NCBI GenBank assembly: GCA_008638375.1
Contig: VIRR01000553.1
Location: forward strand, 124,001-188,000
DNA: 64,000 nucleotides
Origin: Nyssa sinensis
Taxonomy: Eukaryota; Streptophyta; Magnoliopsida; Cornales; Nyssaceae
Direction: 5' to 3'
The notes beneath the pieces are model-generated. The model was not told where the DNA came from, did no database searches, and worked only from the letters and a program-made list of their open reading frames with translations. This document shows, one piece after another, positions 1 through 12,746 of this stretch. The first letter of the stretch is position 1. Every line of letters starts with the position of its first letter. The position numbers and the translations under genes are program-made.

Positions 1-560
1 TACTTGGAATTCATATACCTTCTAAGATCATTTGAAAGCACTTTTACTCCACTTTTCAAGTCAATTATTTTTCAAACAGCCTTAATTTTTACGTATAAAA
101 AACGTAAAAGGAAAGTAATATTAAAAACTCTTGTATGATGTGTCTTCCAATGGAAATTTGAACCAAAAAATCTAAAATGAAAAAGAAAGAATTATATAAA
201 TATATATCCATGTTTATAATACAGCAAGCGGGTGTAACTAAATTACATCAATTATAGTTATTAGGATGTAAAATCTCACCTCAAAATTTTTCCTTTTTTA
301 TATTCCATGTTAGACCTCCAACTCTTCAATAACCTCAAACAAATATAAATGTTTTAACTTAATTATTTAATCATCTAATTTTTTTTTTTTCACTGTCTAT
401 CCCCAAATATAACTAATTAGATAATTTGTAAAACAAACTCATTTGGGGGCAAGGTTTAAAAAATTTATTTAGTGGGGGAAAAATTTAAAATTTTTTGAAA
501 ACCTCTACAATATTAAATTAACCACAACATTTTTCAAAAATTTCAGTAATTTTAGCCGAT
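1..560. repeat. Dispersed non-coding repeat, paralogue of 23190-23440 plus 25590-25990
   Basis: No gene is seen. The stretch matches, with scattered changes, sequence at 23190-23440 and 25590-25990. Shared landmarks are a run with CACTTTTCAAGTCAATTATT, then GATGTGTCTTCCAATG, then a stretch ending near AATTTTAGCC. The later copy is split by the LTR retrotransposon at 23549-25558. This is an old duplication of intergenic DNA; its original nature is not recognised. Confidence 0.7.
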
Positions 561-589
561 TAGTAATTATGATTGACAACTTTGTTACA

Positions 590-1145
590 TTGATCAAAAA
601 TCAATGATGAGCCATGATATTAAGCAAACTCGTAAACAAATATAAATGCATGAAAAAACATTTGATGCAAACTATGATGATGCAGACCAAGTATAATGAG
701 TGCAAAAAAATAATAAGAATAGTACCGTAAGATTGCAAGAGTTTGACTTAAGAGCAAAAGATTATGTGTAATCTTTGGCACCCAACCTCCAAGGATCTGA
801 GAAATTATCAAAATTTAGTGTTGGAATCCTAGATCACATAAGTGTGAAATTATAGTACATCAAGAGGGTGTAACTAAATTATAAAAAAATAATAAAAATG
901 GTACTGACCGTGAGATTGAAAGAGCCTGACTTGAGAGCAAAAGATTATGTGTAATCTTTGGCACACAACTTCCAAGGATCTGAGAAATTATCAAAATTTA
1001 GTATTGGAATCCAAGATCACGTAAGTGTGAAATGATAATACATTAAGAGAGTGTAACTAAATTACAAGAAAATAATAAGAATAATACTCACCGTAAAATT
1101 GTACGTGTCTGACTTTGAGAGCAAAAGACTGTGTAATCTTTAGAA
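590..1145. repeat. About three tandem copies of a ~170-bp non-coding unit
   Basis: Copies near 706-870, 890-1060 and 1070-1145 share TGACTTGAGAGCAAAAGATT and ATGTGTAATCTTTGG, followed in the first two by AAGGATCTGAGAAATTATCA. Single copies of the same motif recur near 2810-2870, 8660-8760 and 31515-31590. No reading frame is kept between copies, so the unit looks non-coding or long dead. Confidence 0.7.
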
Positions 1146-1149
1146 GAAT

Positions 1150-1870
1150 GAGAGGATCAAAAGAAGAAGATAAAGAGAATTCAGTGCTGGTTCATGATTT
1201 CCTCTTGTGGGAGGTTGGAATAAATAATTAATAAGGAAAACAAAAAAGTCATAATAAAACAAAACAGGAAATAGTTGGGCTATTTTTTTAGACCCTACAA
1301 AAATTAGTTGGATTTCACCTTTTTCCAATGAAAATAATGATTTAGAAAAATAAAAATAAAAAAGTCATATCTAGAGACAAGAACTGTGCTATTTCCTTTG
1401 ACACCCACGAAAAAAAACCACACATGCGCTTGTCTGCTCTGTCGTGAGTTTACCGACCACGAATTCTTCAAAGAAATGGCCACATTCTTCAAAGAAATTG
1501 GTTAATTTACTGATTTGACTGTCGAAAAGTCTTTGTCAACAACACACAACACTATCTCATAACTCTTCTAGTCTTTTTTTCTTGTTTAGTGTGTAGTGTT
1601 CAGACATTTGAGACGTATCACTCACGCATCATGTAAGCGTTGAAAAGTCAATTGCCCTATGAGTCTTCATTAGCCCTATTAATGGTAGTACACCGTTGCG
1701 GTTGTTGGTACCATAGAAAAATTGCTCCATAGGTACGACAAGCAGGTCCAGCCCTGCATGTAGTCCTCCATTCTGCCTGACCATTACCTCCATAGCTGTA
1801 TCCCACCTTTTTTCAATTAAATTAATGATTTAAAAAAATAATTAAAAAAAAAATATCATAATAAAACAAA
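1150..1870. repeat. Copy of the dispersed 4.2-kb repeat unit (parts r3, r1, r2)
   Basis: The part near 1390-1490 carries the r3 motif GAATTCTTCAAAGAAATGGC. The part at 1500-1830 carries r1 (TTCAGACATTTGAGACGTAT) and r2 (CTGACCATTACCTCCATAGC). The same parts in similar order recur near 5160-5790 and 9385-10310. Short ORFs here do not survive between copies, so no gene is called. Confidence 0.65.
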
Positions 1871-1922
1871 ACAGGAACTAGTTGGGCTATTTTCTTGGGA
1901 TAAATTTTGAAGTAAAGTTAAG

Positions 1923-1925
<3 letters not shown>

Positions 1926-1956
<31 letters not shown>

Positions 1957-2290
1957 AGTTTAAAATTATTTATGAAATTAAGATTGTTTTAAAATTATCT
2001 TTCTAAAAAATATATTTTTATTAAAAAATTATCTTTTAAAAAAACGTTTTTAAAAACATTTTTATAAAAAATAATTTCAAACCATTTTTTTTTCTTTAAA
2101 TCGTCTTTTAAAAAGCAGTTTTTAAAAAAAATTTATTAAAATTTTTTTTTAAAAAAAGTTGTTTTAAAAGATAATTTCAAATAAATTTTTTTAAAAGAAA
2201 TTTTTACAAATAATTCTAATTAATAAATAAATTTATTATAATTTTATTTTTAAAAAATTTAAATAACTCTATTTTGATAAAAAAAATTCG
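1926..2290. repeat. (TA)n microsatellite and low-complexity A/T tract
   Basis: A TA dinucleotide run at about 1926-1953 is followed by A- and T-homopolymer-rich DNA. The tract resembles 9700-10070 in composition and in its opening (TATGARATTAAGATT), so it belongs to the larger repeat unit. Nothing coding is seen. Confidence 0.7.
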
Positions 2291-3020
2291 ATTAGCTGTA
2301 TTCCACCTTTTTCTCAATGAAATAATGATTTAGAAAAATAAAAACAAAAATGTCATATCAAGAGGCAACAACTGTACTATTTCCTTTGGCAATTGGGACC
2401 CCCCGAGCAAATCTACACCCAATAATCTTAGTCTTAGTTTTATATTTTATTAAAATTATTTATTTTTATGAGTTAACAGTATTGTATTGGTTAAATATTA
2501 TATAAAATCATATGATAGTGTAATATTCAATCAATATAAGACTGTTAACTCGTAAAGATAAATACTTTTAATAGAATTTTTAAGTAAACCGAACATGTAC
2601 TTGTCTGTTTTATCACGAGTTTACTGAGCACGAATTCATCAGAGAAATGGCCACATTCATCTTCTTTGGGTCCAACCAAGAGCATCATAAATATGCATTA
2701 CTTTGTATGTGTGTAACTGTGTGCGTTTCTTTATTAATTAATCATAGTTGGAAGGGTTTAATAACAAAATTAAAAAGAAAAAAAATAAAATAATAATAAA
2801 AATAGTACTGATCGTGAAATTGAAAGAGACTCACTTGAAAACAAAAGATTATGTGTAATCTTTTGAAGGATGAGAAGATTCAAAGAAGAAGATAAAGAGA
2901 ATCGACTACTGGTTCATGATTTTCTCATTTGTAAGGTTGGAATAAAGTTATTAAGTATAGAAAAAAATTCTAAGTGACAGTGCCAGATCGGGAGGACAAG
3001 AAAGGCCTTGTCTCTTCCCA
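2290..3020. repeat. Further copy of repeat parts r3 and r4
   Basis: r3 is recognisable near 2590-2690 (CACGAATTCATCAGAGAAAT). r4 is recognisable near 2690-3010 by GTGTGTAACTGTGTGCG and ATTATGTGTAATCTTTTGAA. The r4 part matches 8520-8900. No gene is seen. Confidence 0.6.
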
Positions 3021-4138
3021 AAATTTTGATATTTCTATCATTAATTTTGTTAAAATATTTTAATAAAATAATATTTGACCTCTTTTTTTTTTTTTTTTGA
3101 ATGTGTTTAATCTTTTTATTTAAATTTTAACGAAAAATTATGATGAATAATGTTATTTGATAAACTAATTTAATATATTTAGCATTACTCCTAAAAGAAA
3201 AAAAAAAACAAATAAGACTAATAAATATAATGTGATAAAATAAAAATAAGTTATTTATCTAAAATTTATTTTTAAATAAAATAAAAAAACTTTTAAAAAA
3301 ATTAAAATAAATTGGTCAAAATTAAAAAAATACAAATGAATAAAATAAATAATTTTATCATTTTAAATAAAAAAATTAACTAAAAAAATATTTATATATT
3401 TTTAAATAAAATAAAAATATTAATATAATTTCATAAACTAAAGACGTCCTTGTAATTTAACAAAAGAAAAAAAAAAAAAAAAGAAAGGAAAAAAGCAAAA
3501 GAAGTAGAAAGATCATAAAATAGTGCAAATTTTGTTATTAGTCTTTATGATCAAATGACCCAAGAGAGCAACAAAGAGAGAATTTGATAGATTTAGAATG
3601 TATTTGATAGTAATTTTGATATAATTTTTGAAATTTTTTTTAAAAATTTTATAATTAATATTTTAAAAATTATAAAAATATGTTTGTATATAATAATTTA
3701 AATTATAAAAAATAAAAAAGATTAAAATTAATAACTTGTGAAAAACTATCTCGCATTTTAAAATTTAAAACCTGCATTTAAAAATCTAATCCAACAAACC
3801 TTTATTATCTCCAGCAGCCAAACAGGACTTTGTGCATTTCACGTGGTTGGCTCTGTGTGTGTCACATCAAGCGACATCGAAAACCGAAAGAAAGGTTAAT
3901 GTTTGTCCTTTGGTAGAATGATAAAAGCACGCATCACCCAACCCAGCACCCACCAAGTCTGAGAGGTCTTTATAACAAAAGAAACAGCAAGTCATTGTTG
4001 GCTTGTAAAGCACTCTCATCCATTTCACCCTACCCCACTCACAGAAGAAAAGTCACGTTTGGCTGTAAGCACTCCAAAAATCAATCTTGAAGCCTTGAAC
4101 AACCAATTCCCTGTAACCAGAAAAATACCCTCTCACAA

Positions 4139-4173
<35 letters not shown>

Positions 4174-4790
4174 AGCTTGAACTGCACTTAGATAAAAATA
4201 TAAAATTTCACATTTTTTTAGGGACAAACTTCATTCCAACTTCGATAAGGTTTACATACGATAAATTTTATACTTTTAAAATAATATAAAATTTTACACT
4301 TTCAAAATCAGTGAGTCTTTAATTACCCATGCTTCAAATACTAATTACTTTTTATTTCTTTTACAAAATCCTAGACTATTGAAAGTCAGTTTTAAAAATT
4401 CAATAAAAATAAATACAATTGAAATTTTTTTCAATTTTTATGAAACTATAAAATTTACACGTTTTTGTTAAGACGAAATCTTTCACCAAAAAATTATGAG
4501 TATCTGAATTTTAAAATTTTCAATATTATTGCGATACAAATTTGATATTCACAACACTTAACTACCTAAGAAGATATAAATTAGCAATGCCCATTTGACA
4601 ATTTAACTTTTTTACTTAGAATCTTGAAAGGTAAAATACTCTAAAAAAAATTCTCTCAAAATTGTGTTTGTGTACTGTAACAAAGATAGTTTTTGTTATT
4701 AGTACTATGATTCGCTGCATATACAAGAATGGAGTGTAGTGTCCGAACTACTCCTATTAAATAAGAGCTAAATACGTTATTATTTTCAAG
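3020..4790. other. AT-rich intergenic DNA, no gene recognised
   Basis: Mostly A/T homopolymer-rich sequence with a (TA)n tract at about 4141-4171. A patch of normal composition at 3790-4060 has no convincing ORF. Around 4190-4310 there is sequence related to the AAAATTTTACACTTT repeat seen at 6950-7110, 21540-21850 and 53700-53840. Confidence 0.6.
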
Positions 4791-6100
4791 CAAGCTGTGA
4801 TCCGGTTCTGCTCCGTTCAAACCATGACATAGTGCTCTGTTATGAATAATAGGCTCAATTCAGATCAAAAGACATAACTCCGACTTACAACAATTGGCAA
4901 TTCGGCCGATCTGATCGAGTCTGATCATATTAGACTAAATCAATTTAATTCAAACATTCCCAAAAGGAAAGAATCCATAATTACAAAATATTATGGAATA
5001 CTATCCCGTGCAAGGCATCATTCCTGGCCTAATATCCTCTTATGACCAGAAAATTACCTGCCATCAATGACACGCTATCCTCGCATCAAAGTATCTATTT
5101 AAACTTTAATCCTTGCATACACCAGGTACATGCAATTTTTTATACAAACCCTAACCTCTCTGCATCTTGCCTCACTTCTTCAAGTCATTTTCTGCTTTGA
5201 CCATCGAAGAGCCTTTGATAATACCACAACGGTGCCTCGTAACTCTTGTTAATAGTCTTTTATCGTGTTTGGTGTGTAGTGTTCAGACATTGGAGACGTA
5301 TCACTCACGCATCAATAATATCACGGTGGTCCAATCACCGCAAGTGTCCATAGCATTTTTCAAAAAAAAATTGGAAGAGTCAATTGGCCCTATGAGCGTT
5401 CATTAACTGTATTAATGATGGTACACTGTTGCGATTGTTGGTACCATAGATACAACAAGCAGGTCCTCTATTCTGCCTGACCATTACCTCCATAGTTGTA
5501 TCCCACATTTTCTTAATTAAATTAATGATTTAAAAAAATAATTTAAAAAAAAAACAAAAAAAGTTATAATAAAAGAAAACAGGAAATAATTGGGCTATTT
5601 CTTTTGTTATTAAAAACCAAAAAGTCATATGAAGAGGCAACAGCTGTGCTATTTCCTTTGGGACCACAAAGAAACCCACACCAGTACTTATCTGTTCTGT
5701 CATGACTCTACTGAGCACGAATTCTTCAAAGAAATGGCCACATTCATCTTCTTTGGGTCCAACCAAGAGCGTCTCCAAACTATTAATTTATAGGAACTAT
5801 TATTTTCACATTTTTTTAATTCAATTTTAAAAAAGTAATTTAATAATTAGTTATTTATATTTTTAAAATTTGTTTGAGTTAAATTTTTATTTAATTATAA
5901 TTTTTATTTTAATAATTATTATTTATCTCAATAGTTCAAATTATTTCAAATGTATAATCTAAATTTGATTTTTTTTTATTTTAATGCTCAAACTACAACA
6001 ATAGTTTAAAAAAAGTTAGTTGTACTAAAAAAAAATAGAATTTAATCAATTAGTAATTATGATTGACAACAATGTTAGATTGATCATGCTATAACTATGT
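4790..6100. repeat. Dispersed 4.2-kb repeat unit, second copy (r0-r1-r2-r3-r5)
   Basis: Part r0 (4790-5150; GGCTCAATTCAGATCAAAA) matches 9000-9350. Part r1 (5160-5300) matches 1500-1625 and 9385-9520. Part r2 (5400-5525) matches 1690-1830. Part r3 (5600-5765) matches 10150-10300, and r5 (5765-6090) matches 10297-10610. The spacing between r0 copies is about 4.2 kb. The r0/r1 part has a TATTTAAAC box near 5096 and could be an old LTR, but no primer-binding site or polypurine tract was found. Confidence 0.6.
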
Positions 6101-7430
6101 CCTAAATTTTTCCCATTAAGAAAATCATTAATTGAACACTGCTAAATGATGTATTCATGTCCAGAAATTTCCTATTGAGAAATGCATTAATAATTCAATG
6201 GGATTGAAGCACTGTAACTTTATAATAATCATCAATGATCCCGAGCTTAATATAATAGAAGACTGTTATCTGTCCTCCTTAATTTTAGGAGTCTGTTGAG
6301 ACTTATTCAAGTTTGTTTTGTCCAAACTTTGTTAACTGTACATAACAATCTTAAAAATCAGTTTTAACCTCTCTAGTTTATAGGATTTGTAACAAACTTT
6401 TTGGTTACTCTCCTTTTGTATATATATATATAGACACGTTTATTGATTAATGAAAAAAAGAAAGGAAAAGTTTATTCATTCCTAATTCTGTCTTGATATA
6501 GTACAATAATTTTTTTGGAAATATACATGTGATATGGCAAAATTCTTTCTAACTTAGGCTGAACCGATTTTCTTTTTGGGTGCAGTCTTGGGCTTGGCTT
6601 AAATCTCAACCAAGCTACTATTTTTGGAACTCTAAAGTCTAAACCACAAATAAAAGAAAATATTAAATTAAAAGATAAATTATACTAACATTTTCTTAGA
6701 TTTTTGACCTCTTATTTTTTTTGACAAACAAAAAATACTTTCTTTCATTTTTTTTAAAATAATAAAACTATTATTTAATGTTTTTTTTTTTTATTTTGAC
6801 CAATTTTTTAAACTTTTAAAAATTTTTTTTAATTCAATAACTTACAAACTATGGACCTATTTTTAATAAAATTTATATATTTAAGCACTAAAAAATGAGA
6901 TTTATTAAACAAGATCAATATTGAATATAAAATTTTAAAAGGAAAAAAAAAATCGATACAAAATTGTAAAATTTTTACTTTAAGTAAAAATATAAGATTT
7001 TATATGTTTTAGTAACAAACTTCGTCCCAATGAAAGTATAAATATTTATATTTTTTCTAAAATTACAAAATTTTACAAATTCATAAAATCCAAAGACGAA
7101 ACAAAACGTGACCGGACAAACTTGACCGCCAAAACAAACCATAGCAAAACTATAAAACATCAACAAATGGAAACCCAGCACCATAGGGATTTAAAGGCTA
7201 ACCACCACCTCTGTTAAAAATGGAGGCCTAGTTCAATCAATTTTTTAAAATTCAGGTACAAAGGAGAGGGATAGTCAATCATTTTAAATAGTATAGAAAG
7301 GTTAGAAGCGGGCGATGTGGGACAAACTAACATGCTTTTTGAACTACATAAAGGGCTAGAGACGGGTGATGTGGGATAAATCAACACGCTCCCTAGATTA
7401 CATTGCCCCATGAGGGAAGCTAGGTGAGCG
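6100..7430. other. Intergenic DNA, no gene; includes repeat shared with 53510-53900
   Basis: The part at 6640-7110 resembles 53510-53900 in the same orientation, and a piece of it resembles 21890-21960 in the opposite orientation (TTAAACAAGATC motif). At 7300-7420 a roughly 75-bp sequence with GGGCGATGTGGGA / GGGTGATGTGGGA is repeated in tandem. No coding sequence is supported. Confidence 0.55.
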
Positions 7431-8960
7431 CTGTGCTATTTCCTTTGAGACCGAGAAAACAAGCAATAGCTGTGCTATTTCCTTTGAGACCCAGAAAAAC
7501 CACACCAGTGCTCGTCTGTTCTGTCATTAGTTCACTGATCACGAATTCTTCAAAGAAATGGCCACCCAAGAGAGTCTCCAAACGATAAATTTTTTAGAAG
7601 TAGTATAGTCATATTTTTTTAATTTAATTTTTGTTTTGTCACTTTGAAACTCACATTAAATAGGAGTCAGACACTAGCGTCATTTATAAGTTCTAATCGT
7701 TCTTTCCCTTACATCACACCTTTTCCGTCAAAGAAGAACAAAGTCGTGAGGGTTCTTAAGCCTAAAATAGACAATATGGTACACGCGGAGCCTACTATGT
7801 ACTAGGACGAAAAAGTACAGCATCAGTTTGGCACCATCTATGAAAACACTTGGGTCACGTGCTTCGTTCCTGTGCTCCATCAGTCCCGACTGAGAGAGTC
7901 GGGGGGGAGTAGCTGTTGTGCCACTTTGAGTCACACATCAAATAGGAGTCGGACACTGGCGTCGCTCATAAGCTCCAGTCGTCCTCTCCCTTGTATCAGG
8001 CCTTTTTCGTTCAGGAATAACAAAGTCGTGAGGGTTCTTAACCTCAAAGTGGACAATATAGTGCACGCGGAACCTACTATGTGCCAAGACGAAAAAGTGC
8101 AGCATCAATTTTAAAAAGATAATTTAATAATTGTTTATTTATATTTTTAAAATTTGTCTAAGTTAAATTTTTTTTAATTATAATTTTTATTTTAATAATT
8201 ATTATCTATCTCAATAGTTTAAATTGTTTCAAATATATAATCTAAATTTGATTAATTTTTTTTTTATTTTAGTACTCAAACTATAACAGTACTTGGAAAA
8301 AAAAGTTGGTTGTATTAAAAAAAATAGATTTTAATTAATTAATAATTATGATTGACAACTATGTTAGATTAATGATAGATCAATAATGAGTCATGATATT
8401 AAGTAAACTCATAAACAAATAAAAATATATGAAAAAACATTTCATACAAACTGTGAAGATGTAGAACCAGGTATAATGAGCACAGAAAACGAGCTCTCTT
8501 ATCTTTGGTTTTTTTTTTCTTGGTGTTTTTGAGCAACACCAAATTATATATATGCATTACTGTGTATGTGTGTGTAACTATATGCATTTCTTTATTAATT
8601 AATTTTAATTGGAAGAGTTTAATAATAAAATTAAATAAAAAATAGAAAAATTGTTCTGACAGCGAAATTGAAAGAGCTTGACTTGACTTGAGAGCAAAAA
8701 ATTATGTGTAATCTTTAACTTTCACTTGAGAGTAAAAGATTATGTGTAATCTTTGAGAGGATGAGAGGATTCAAAGAGGAAGATAAAAGAGGATCCACGG
8801 TTCATGATTTCTCCTTTTGTGAGGTTGGAATCAAGTTATTAAGTATAGAAAAAAATTCTAAGTGGATAGTGACGGATCCTGAAGGACAAGTGAGATCACG
8901 TCTCCTTCCAAAATTTTAATATTATATTTTTATTATTAATTTTATTAAAATATTTTAACA
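7430..8960. repeat. Dispersed repeat unit (r3-r5-r4) interrupted by a TRIM element
   Basis: r3 at 7430-7570 and r5 at 7570-8380 are collinear with 5600-6090 and 10150-10610, except for the 476-bp TRIM at 7632-8107. r4 at 8380-8960 matches 2690-3010 and 31190-31600. No gene is seen. Confidence 0.65.
7632..8107. mobile_element. TRIM retrotransposon (terminal-repeat retrotransposon in miniature), complete
   Basis: Two direct terminal repeats of 194 bp each lie at 7632-7825 and 7914-8107, beginning TGTT and ending CATCA. They enclose only 88 bp. The internal part starts with TTTGGCACCATCTATGAAAA, like the junction after the 5' LTR of many plant Ty3/gypsy elements. Just before the second LTR is a purine-rich GGGGGGGAGTAG tract. 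The element is flanked by the 5-bp duplication ATTTT (7627-7631 and 8108-8112). Related repeats at 5815-5840 and 10347-10370 have the same flanks without the element, which confirms insertion. It has no coding capacity and would depend on another element for movement. Confidence 0.9.
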
Positions 8961-8999
8961 AAATAATACTTAACCTTTCTTTTTTTTTAATATATATTC

Positions 9000-10610
9000 A
9001 CATCTAGTTTTGATCCGTCCAAATCATGACATTGTATTCTATTCTGAATAAAATTAGGCTCAATTCAGATCAAAATCAATCGAGACACAATTCCGACTCA
9101 TGATAATTGGCAACTCGGCTGATCTAATCGAGTCTGGCTACATTAGACCAAATCAATTTAATTCAAACATCTCAAAACAAAAAAAATTTCATAATCACAA
9201 CATATTACGATATGTTAATCCCCTGCAAGATATCATTCATGACCTAATATTCTTTTGTAATAAGGGAGTTACTTGAAATCAATGACATACTATTTTCACA
9301 TCAAATCATCTATTTAAACCCTTATCTTTGCATACACCAGATACATGTAATTTTTTTTATACAAACCCTAACCTTTCTCCATCTTACCTCACTTCTTCAA
9401 GTGATTTACTGGTTTCACTGTCGAAGAGCCTTTGACAAAACACACAACAGTGTCTCGTAACTCTTCTTCTTGATAGTCTTTTTTCTTGTTTAGTGTGTAG
9501 TGTTCAGACATTTGAGACGTATCACTCAACCATTAATGGTATCACAATGGTCCAATCACGCAAGTGTCTATAGCATTTTTCAAAAAAAAAAAAAAAATCG
9601 AAAAGTCAATTGGCCCTATGAGCCTTCATTAACTCTATTAATGGTGGTACAGTGTTGCGATTGTTGGTACCATGGAAAAATTTCTTCATTAACTCTACTT
9701 TTTAATTTGGTATTACTTTTAATTTATTTATGAGATTAAGATTATTTTTAAAATTATTTTTTTATTAAAAAAATTGTCATTTAAAAAAATACTTTTAAAA
9801 ATATTTTTCTAAAAGACGATTTTAAACAAATTTTTATTTTTAAATTGTCATTTAAAAAGACACTTTTAAAAAAAAATTTATTAAAAAATCTTTTTTTAAA
9901 AACACATTTTTTACAAGTGTCTTTCTAAAAAATAATTTAAAAAAAAAATTTAAATTATTTTTTAGAAAAACTATTACAGAAAGAATCAAAATTTGAAAAA
10001 TAAGTTTATTACAACCTTATTTTAAAAAAAAAAAATCAAAATAACTCTATTTTAATAAAAAAATATCTATTTCCTTCGACCCTCGCAGAGATCAGCTGTA
10101 TTCCACCTTTTTCTCAATGAAAATATTGATTTAGAAAAATAAAAACAAAAAAGTCATATCAAGAGGCAATAGTAGTGCTATTTCCTTTGGGACCCACCAA
10201 AATAAAAATTACACCAGTGCTTGTCTGTTCTGCCATGAGTTTACTGAGCACGAATTCTTCAGAGAAATGGCCACATTCATCTTCTTTGGGTCCAACCAAG
10301 AGCGTTTCTAAACGATTAATTTGTAAGAACTATTATATTCACATTTTTTTAATTCAATTTTAAAAATATAATTTAATAATTAGTGATTTATATTTTTTAA
10401 ATTTGTCTGAGTAAATTTTTTTTTTAATTATAATTTTTTTAATAATTATTATCTATCTCAATAGTTCAAATTATTTCAAATTTATAATTTAGATTTGACT
10501 ATTTTTCTTTTTGTTTTAATGTTCAAATTATAACGATAATTAAGAAGAAAAATATTAATTTTACCAAAAAATAATAGCATTTAATCAATTAGTAATTATG
10601 ATTGTAGCCA
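9000..10610. repeat. Dispersed 4.2-kb repeat unit, third copy (r0-r1-r2-AT-r3-r5)
   Basis: r0 at 9000-9350, r1 at 9385-9530, a shortened r2 at 9540-9690, the A/T tract at 9700-10070, r3 at 10090-10310 and r5 at 10310-10610 repeat the order seen upstream. The r1/r2 text includes GGTGGTACAGTGTTGCGATT. No gene is seen. Confidence 0.6.
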
Positions 10611-12742
10611 ATTGGACTAATCTCAATTGATTAGCTAAATTTTAATTAAATAAAAAATGCTTGAAGTATTGTTAAACACTAAATGATAAAAATGAATTTT
10701 TTTTAAAAAAATTTAATTTACAAACTTATCATGATTTAGTACTTAATATTTATTTTTATCAAATAGAACCTAAATAATTATAAATATATATACTTATTAA
10801 AGATATAAGTCTCATCAAATTATGGGTTTTAATTTTTTTTTTTATGTTGAAATGTCAAATTTAAGAGAATAAAAATTACACTTGTGAGAGGGGTTTGTGT
10901 AACACTTACACTCTTCTCATCAATGTCCGTTACTGACAAGTGTACTATAACATGACATTAACGGAATCACTCATCTTGTTATTCCCAAAATGCCCTTAGA
11001 GCATAGAAAAGGACAAAACTATCCTTACTTTATGACATAAAATTACTGCTTTTTCCACACATATATACAAAAATAAAAAATAAAAACTCTAAAAGTTGAT
11101 AAAATGTCATTGATTTGATCAAATTAAAATAATGATAGTGTGTGAAAGTTTTAAATTTAAGGAGATGAGATAAAAAATAATTTAAGAGTTATAATTAAAA
11201 ATATTTCTAAAACGTATAAAAAAAATTTGTAATGAAAAAGTTTGAGGAGGCCAGTTGATTTCCTGGGTCTTCATTGATTTTCTCCATGACAATACACTAA
11301 TTCTAATGTAACTATTCATCTAAACAGATCAACCCCTGCATGCGATAGGCAAATCAATTCCTACCCATACCCCTCCATTTTACTCTTTTGAGTGAGCCAG
11401 GTACGCCTGTGTCCATGTGTCCTTTGAATAACACTGATAAATATATTAAATTTTACTTAAAAAAAAATAAGTCATGTTATACATGTTAGGATATTAATGG
11501 ATGGACACAAAATGTAACATTCGAGCCTAATTAAGTGAAGTAATTAAGCATAATTATAATTATTATAAGAGAACTTTCTTAATAATTATGGACAATTCTA
11601 CTTAAGACAAATAGTCTATAAATATAGAAATAAATGTATAAATGAGAACAATTAGTTATAAATTGGAGATGATTAATTTTAATAAAGTAATTTAATGACA
11701 AAAGTTATAACTTGATAATAAATTATGATTTACATCAATCGAGTATTAACACATAAATAAATTTGGAATATTAGTACACGAAATGTACTAAGACAGGACT
11801 AGTAATACATAAATAAAATATGCTTAATCAAGAAACTTTGTAAAAATTATAAAAAAACTTTGAGAATAAATAAAATACTCTAAAATGTAATATGATGCAT
11901 ATGTAAAACAAAAAATATACAAATAGCTTAAAAAGTTCCTACAAAGCCTTGAACTCAAGACTAGGGTAAAGAATACCAAAATTTTACTTTTTAACGATTA
12001 ACGTGCAAGATACTAATATACAAAATATATCAAATATAATCTGTTTCTAATCTAATCTATAACATATTAATATAGGTAATACATATTTGTATAAAAAGTA
12101 TCTTTCACAAGAATGCGATTCCAGTAGTGTAAATCGAAGACACCATTGTTTGCAATCCATAGAATCTAATTCAACGACAATGGTATAAACACAAAACTGA
12201 ACAAAATCCAAGTTATTCTTGTGATTAAAGGTTTGAAATATCAATTCCGTACAAATCAATTTGACGACATCATTTGCAATCCAAAATCTTACAGATGGTA
12301 TAAACACCATTTTGAAGCGCATTCCAATTCAGAAAAACAGATTTTTCTTCGGCTATATCATACTAAAATCTGAATTTGTTCAGTTTTTATTTGACTATTA
12401 GCATCGTCTCCTCCATCGCACTCCTCCCAATCGAAATCGGCATCACCCAAAACTCAAAACCGTCACCCAATTTTCATCCACCGCCATTGCCAACTGCTCC
12501 GATTCAAGTTATCGGGATGACCCAATTCGTGAAAAAATGGAGCCCTCTGTCTCTTGGCATGGTTTGCGAACCTTCTTTCACTTCTCTCTTTACATTCACC
12601 CTAGTTTCTCTATTGATTTTGGAGATCTGGTTCGGGATAGTGTTGCCAGTGGCATTTCGTCTGAAACTGCCGATGATGCTTTCTTCTTCTCTATGCTCAC
12701 CATCAGCGATGGGAAGAATGTAAAGGGTTCGGACACTTACCA
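10600..12742. repeat. Segmental duplication block A, copy 1
   Basis: This block is collinear with 35105-37865. It begins near TTGGACTAATCTCAATTGAT and ends at the TACCAA junction. Differences are small indels and one larger replacement: 11935-12007 here corresponds to about 600 bp at 36503-37107 in copy 2. Apart from the ORF near its end, the block is AT-rich and non-coding. Confidence 0.8.
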
Positions 12743-12746
12743 AACA
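12537..12746 (+). CDS. Unrecognised ORF (possible exon) in block A, copy 1
   Basis: From an ATG at 12537 in a favourable AAAAAATGG context the frame stays open past the block junction, to a stop at 12840-12842. The part to 12742 is shared with copy 2 at 37493-37996. It is richer in G+C than its surroundings, as expected of exon-derived DNA. In copy 2 a one-base difference near 37713 (CATACAACC against CATTCACCC) places the downstream part in frame with an upstream ORF instead. One of the two copies is therefore frameshifted. The product contains the stretch SGISSETADDAFFFSML and has no motif I recognise. The frame past 12742 comes from joining to block B and is unlikely to be natural. Confidence 0.35.

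Noticed and set aside
4059..4289. ORFs with YIYIYI runs here and at 23273, 26613, 26702, 32508, 43875 and 61224
   Set aside because: They are translations of (TA)n microsatellites without any other coding signal.
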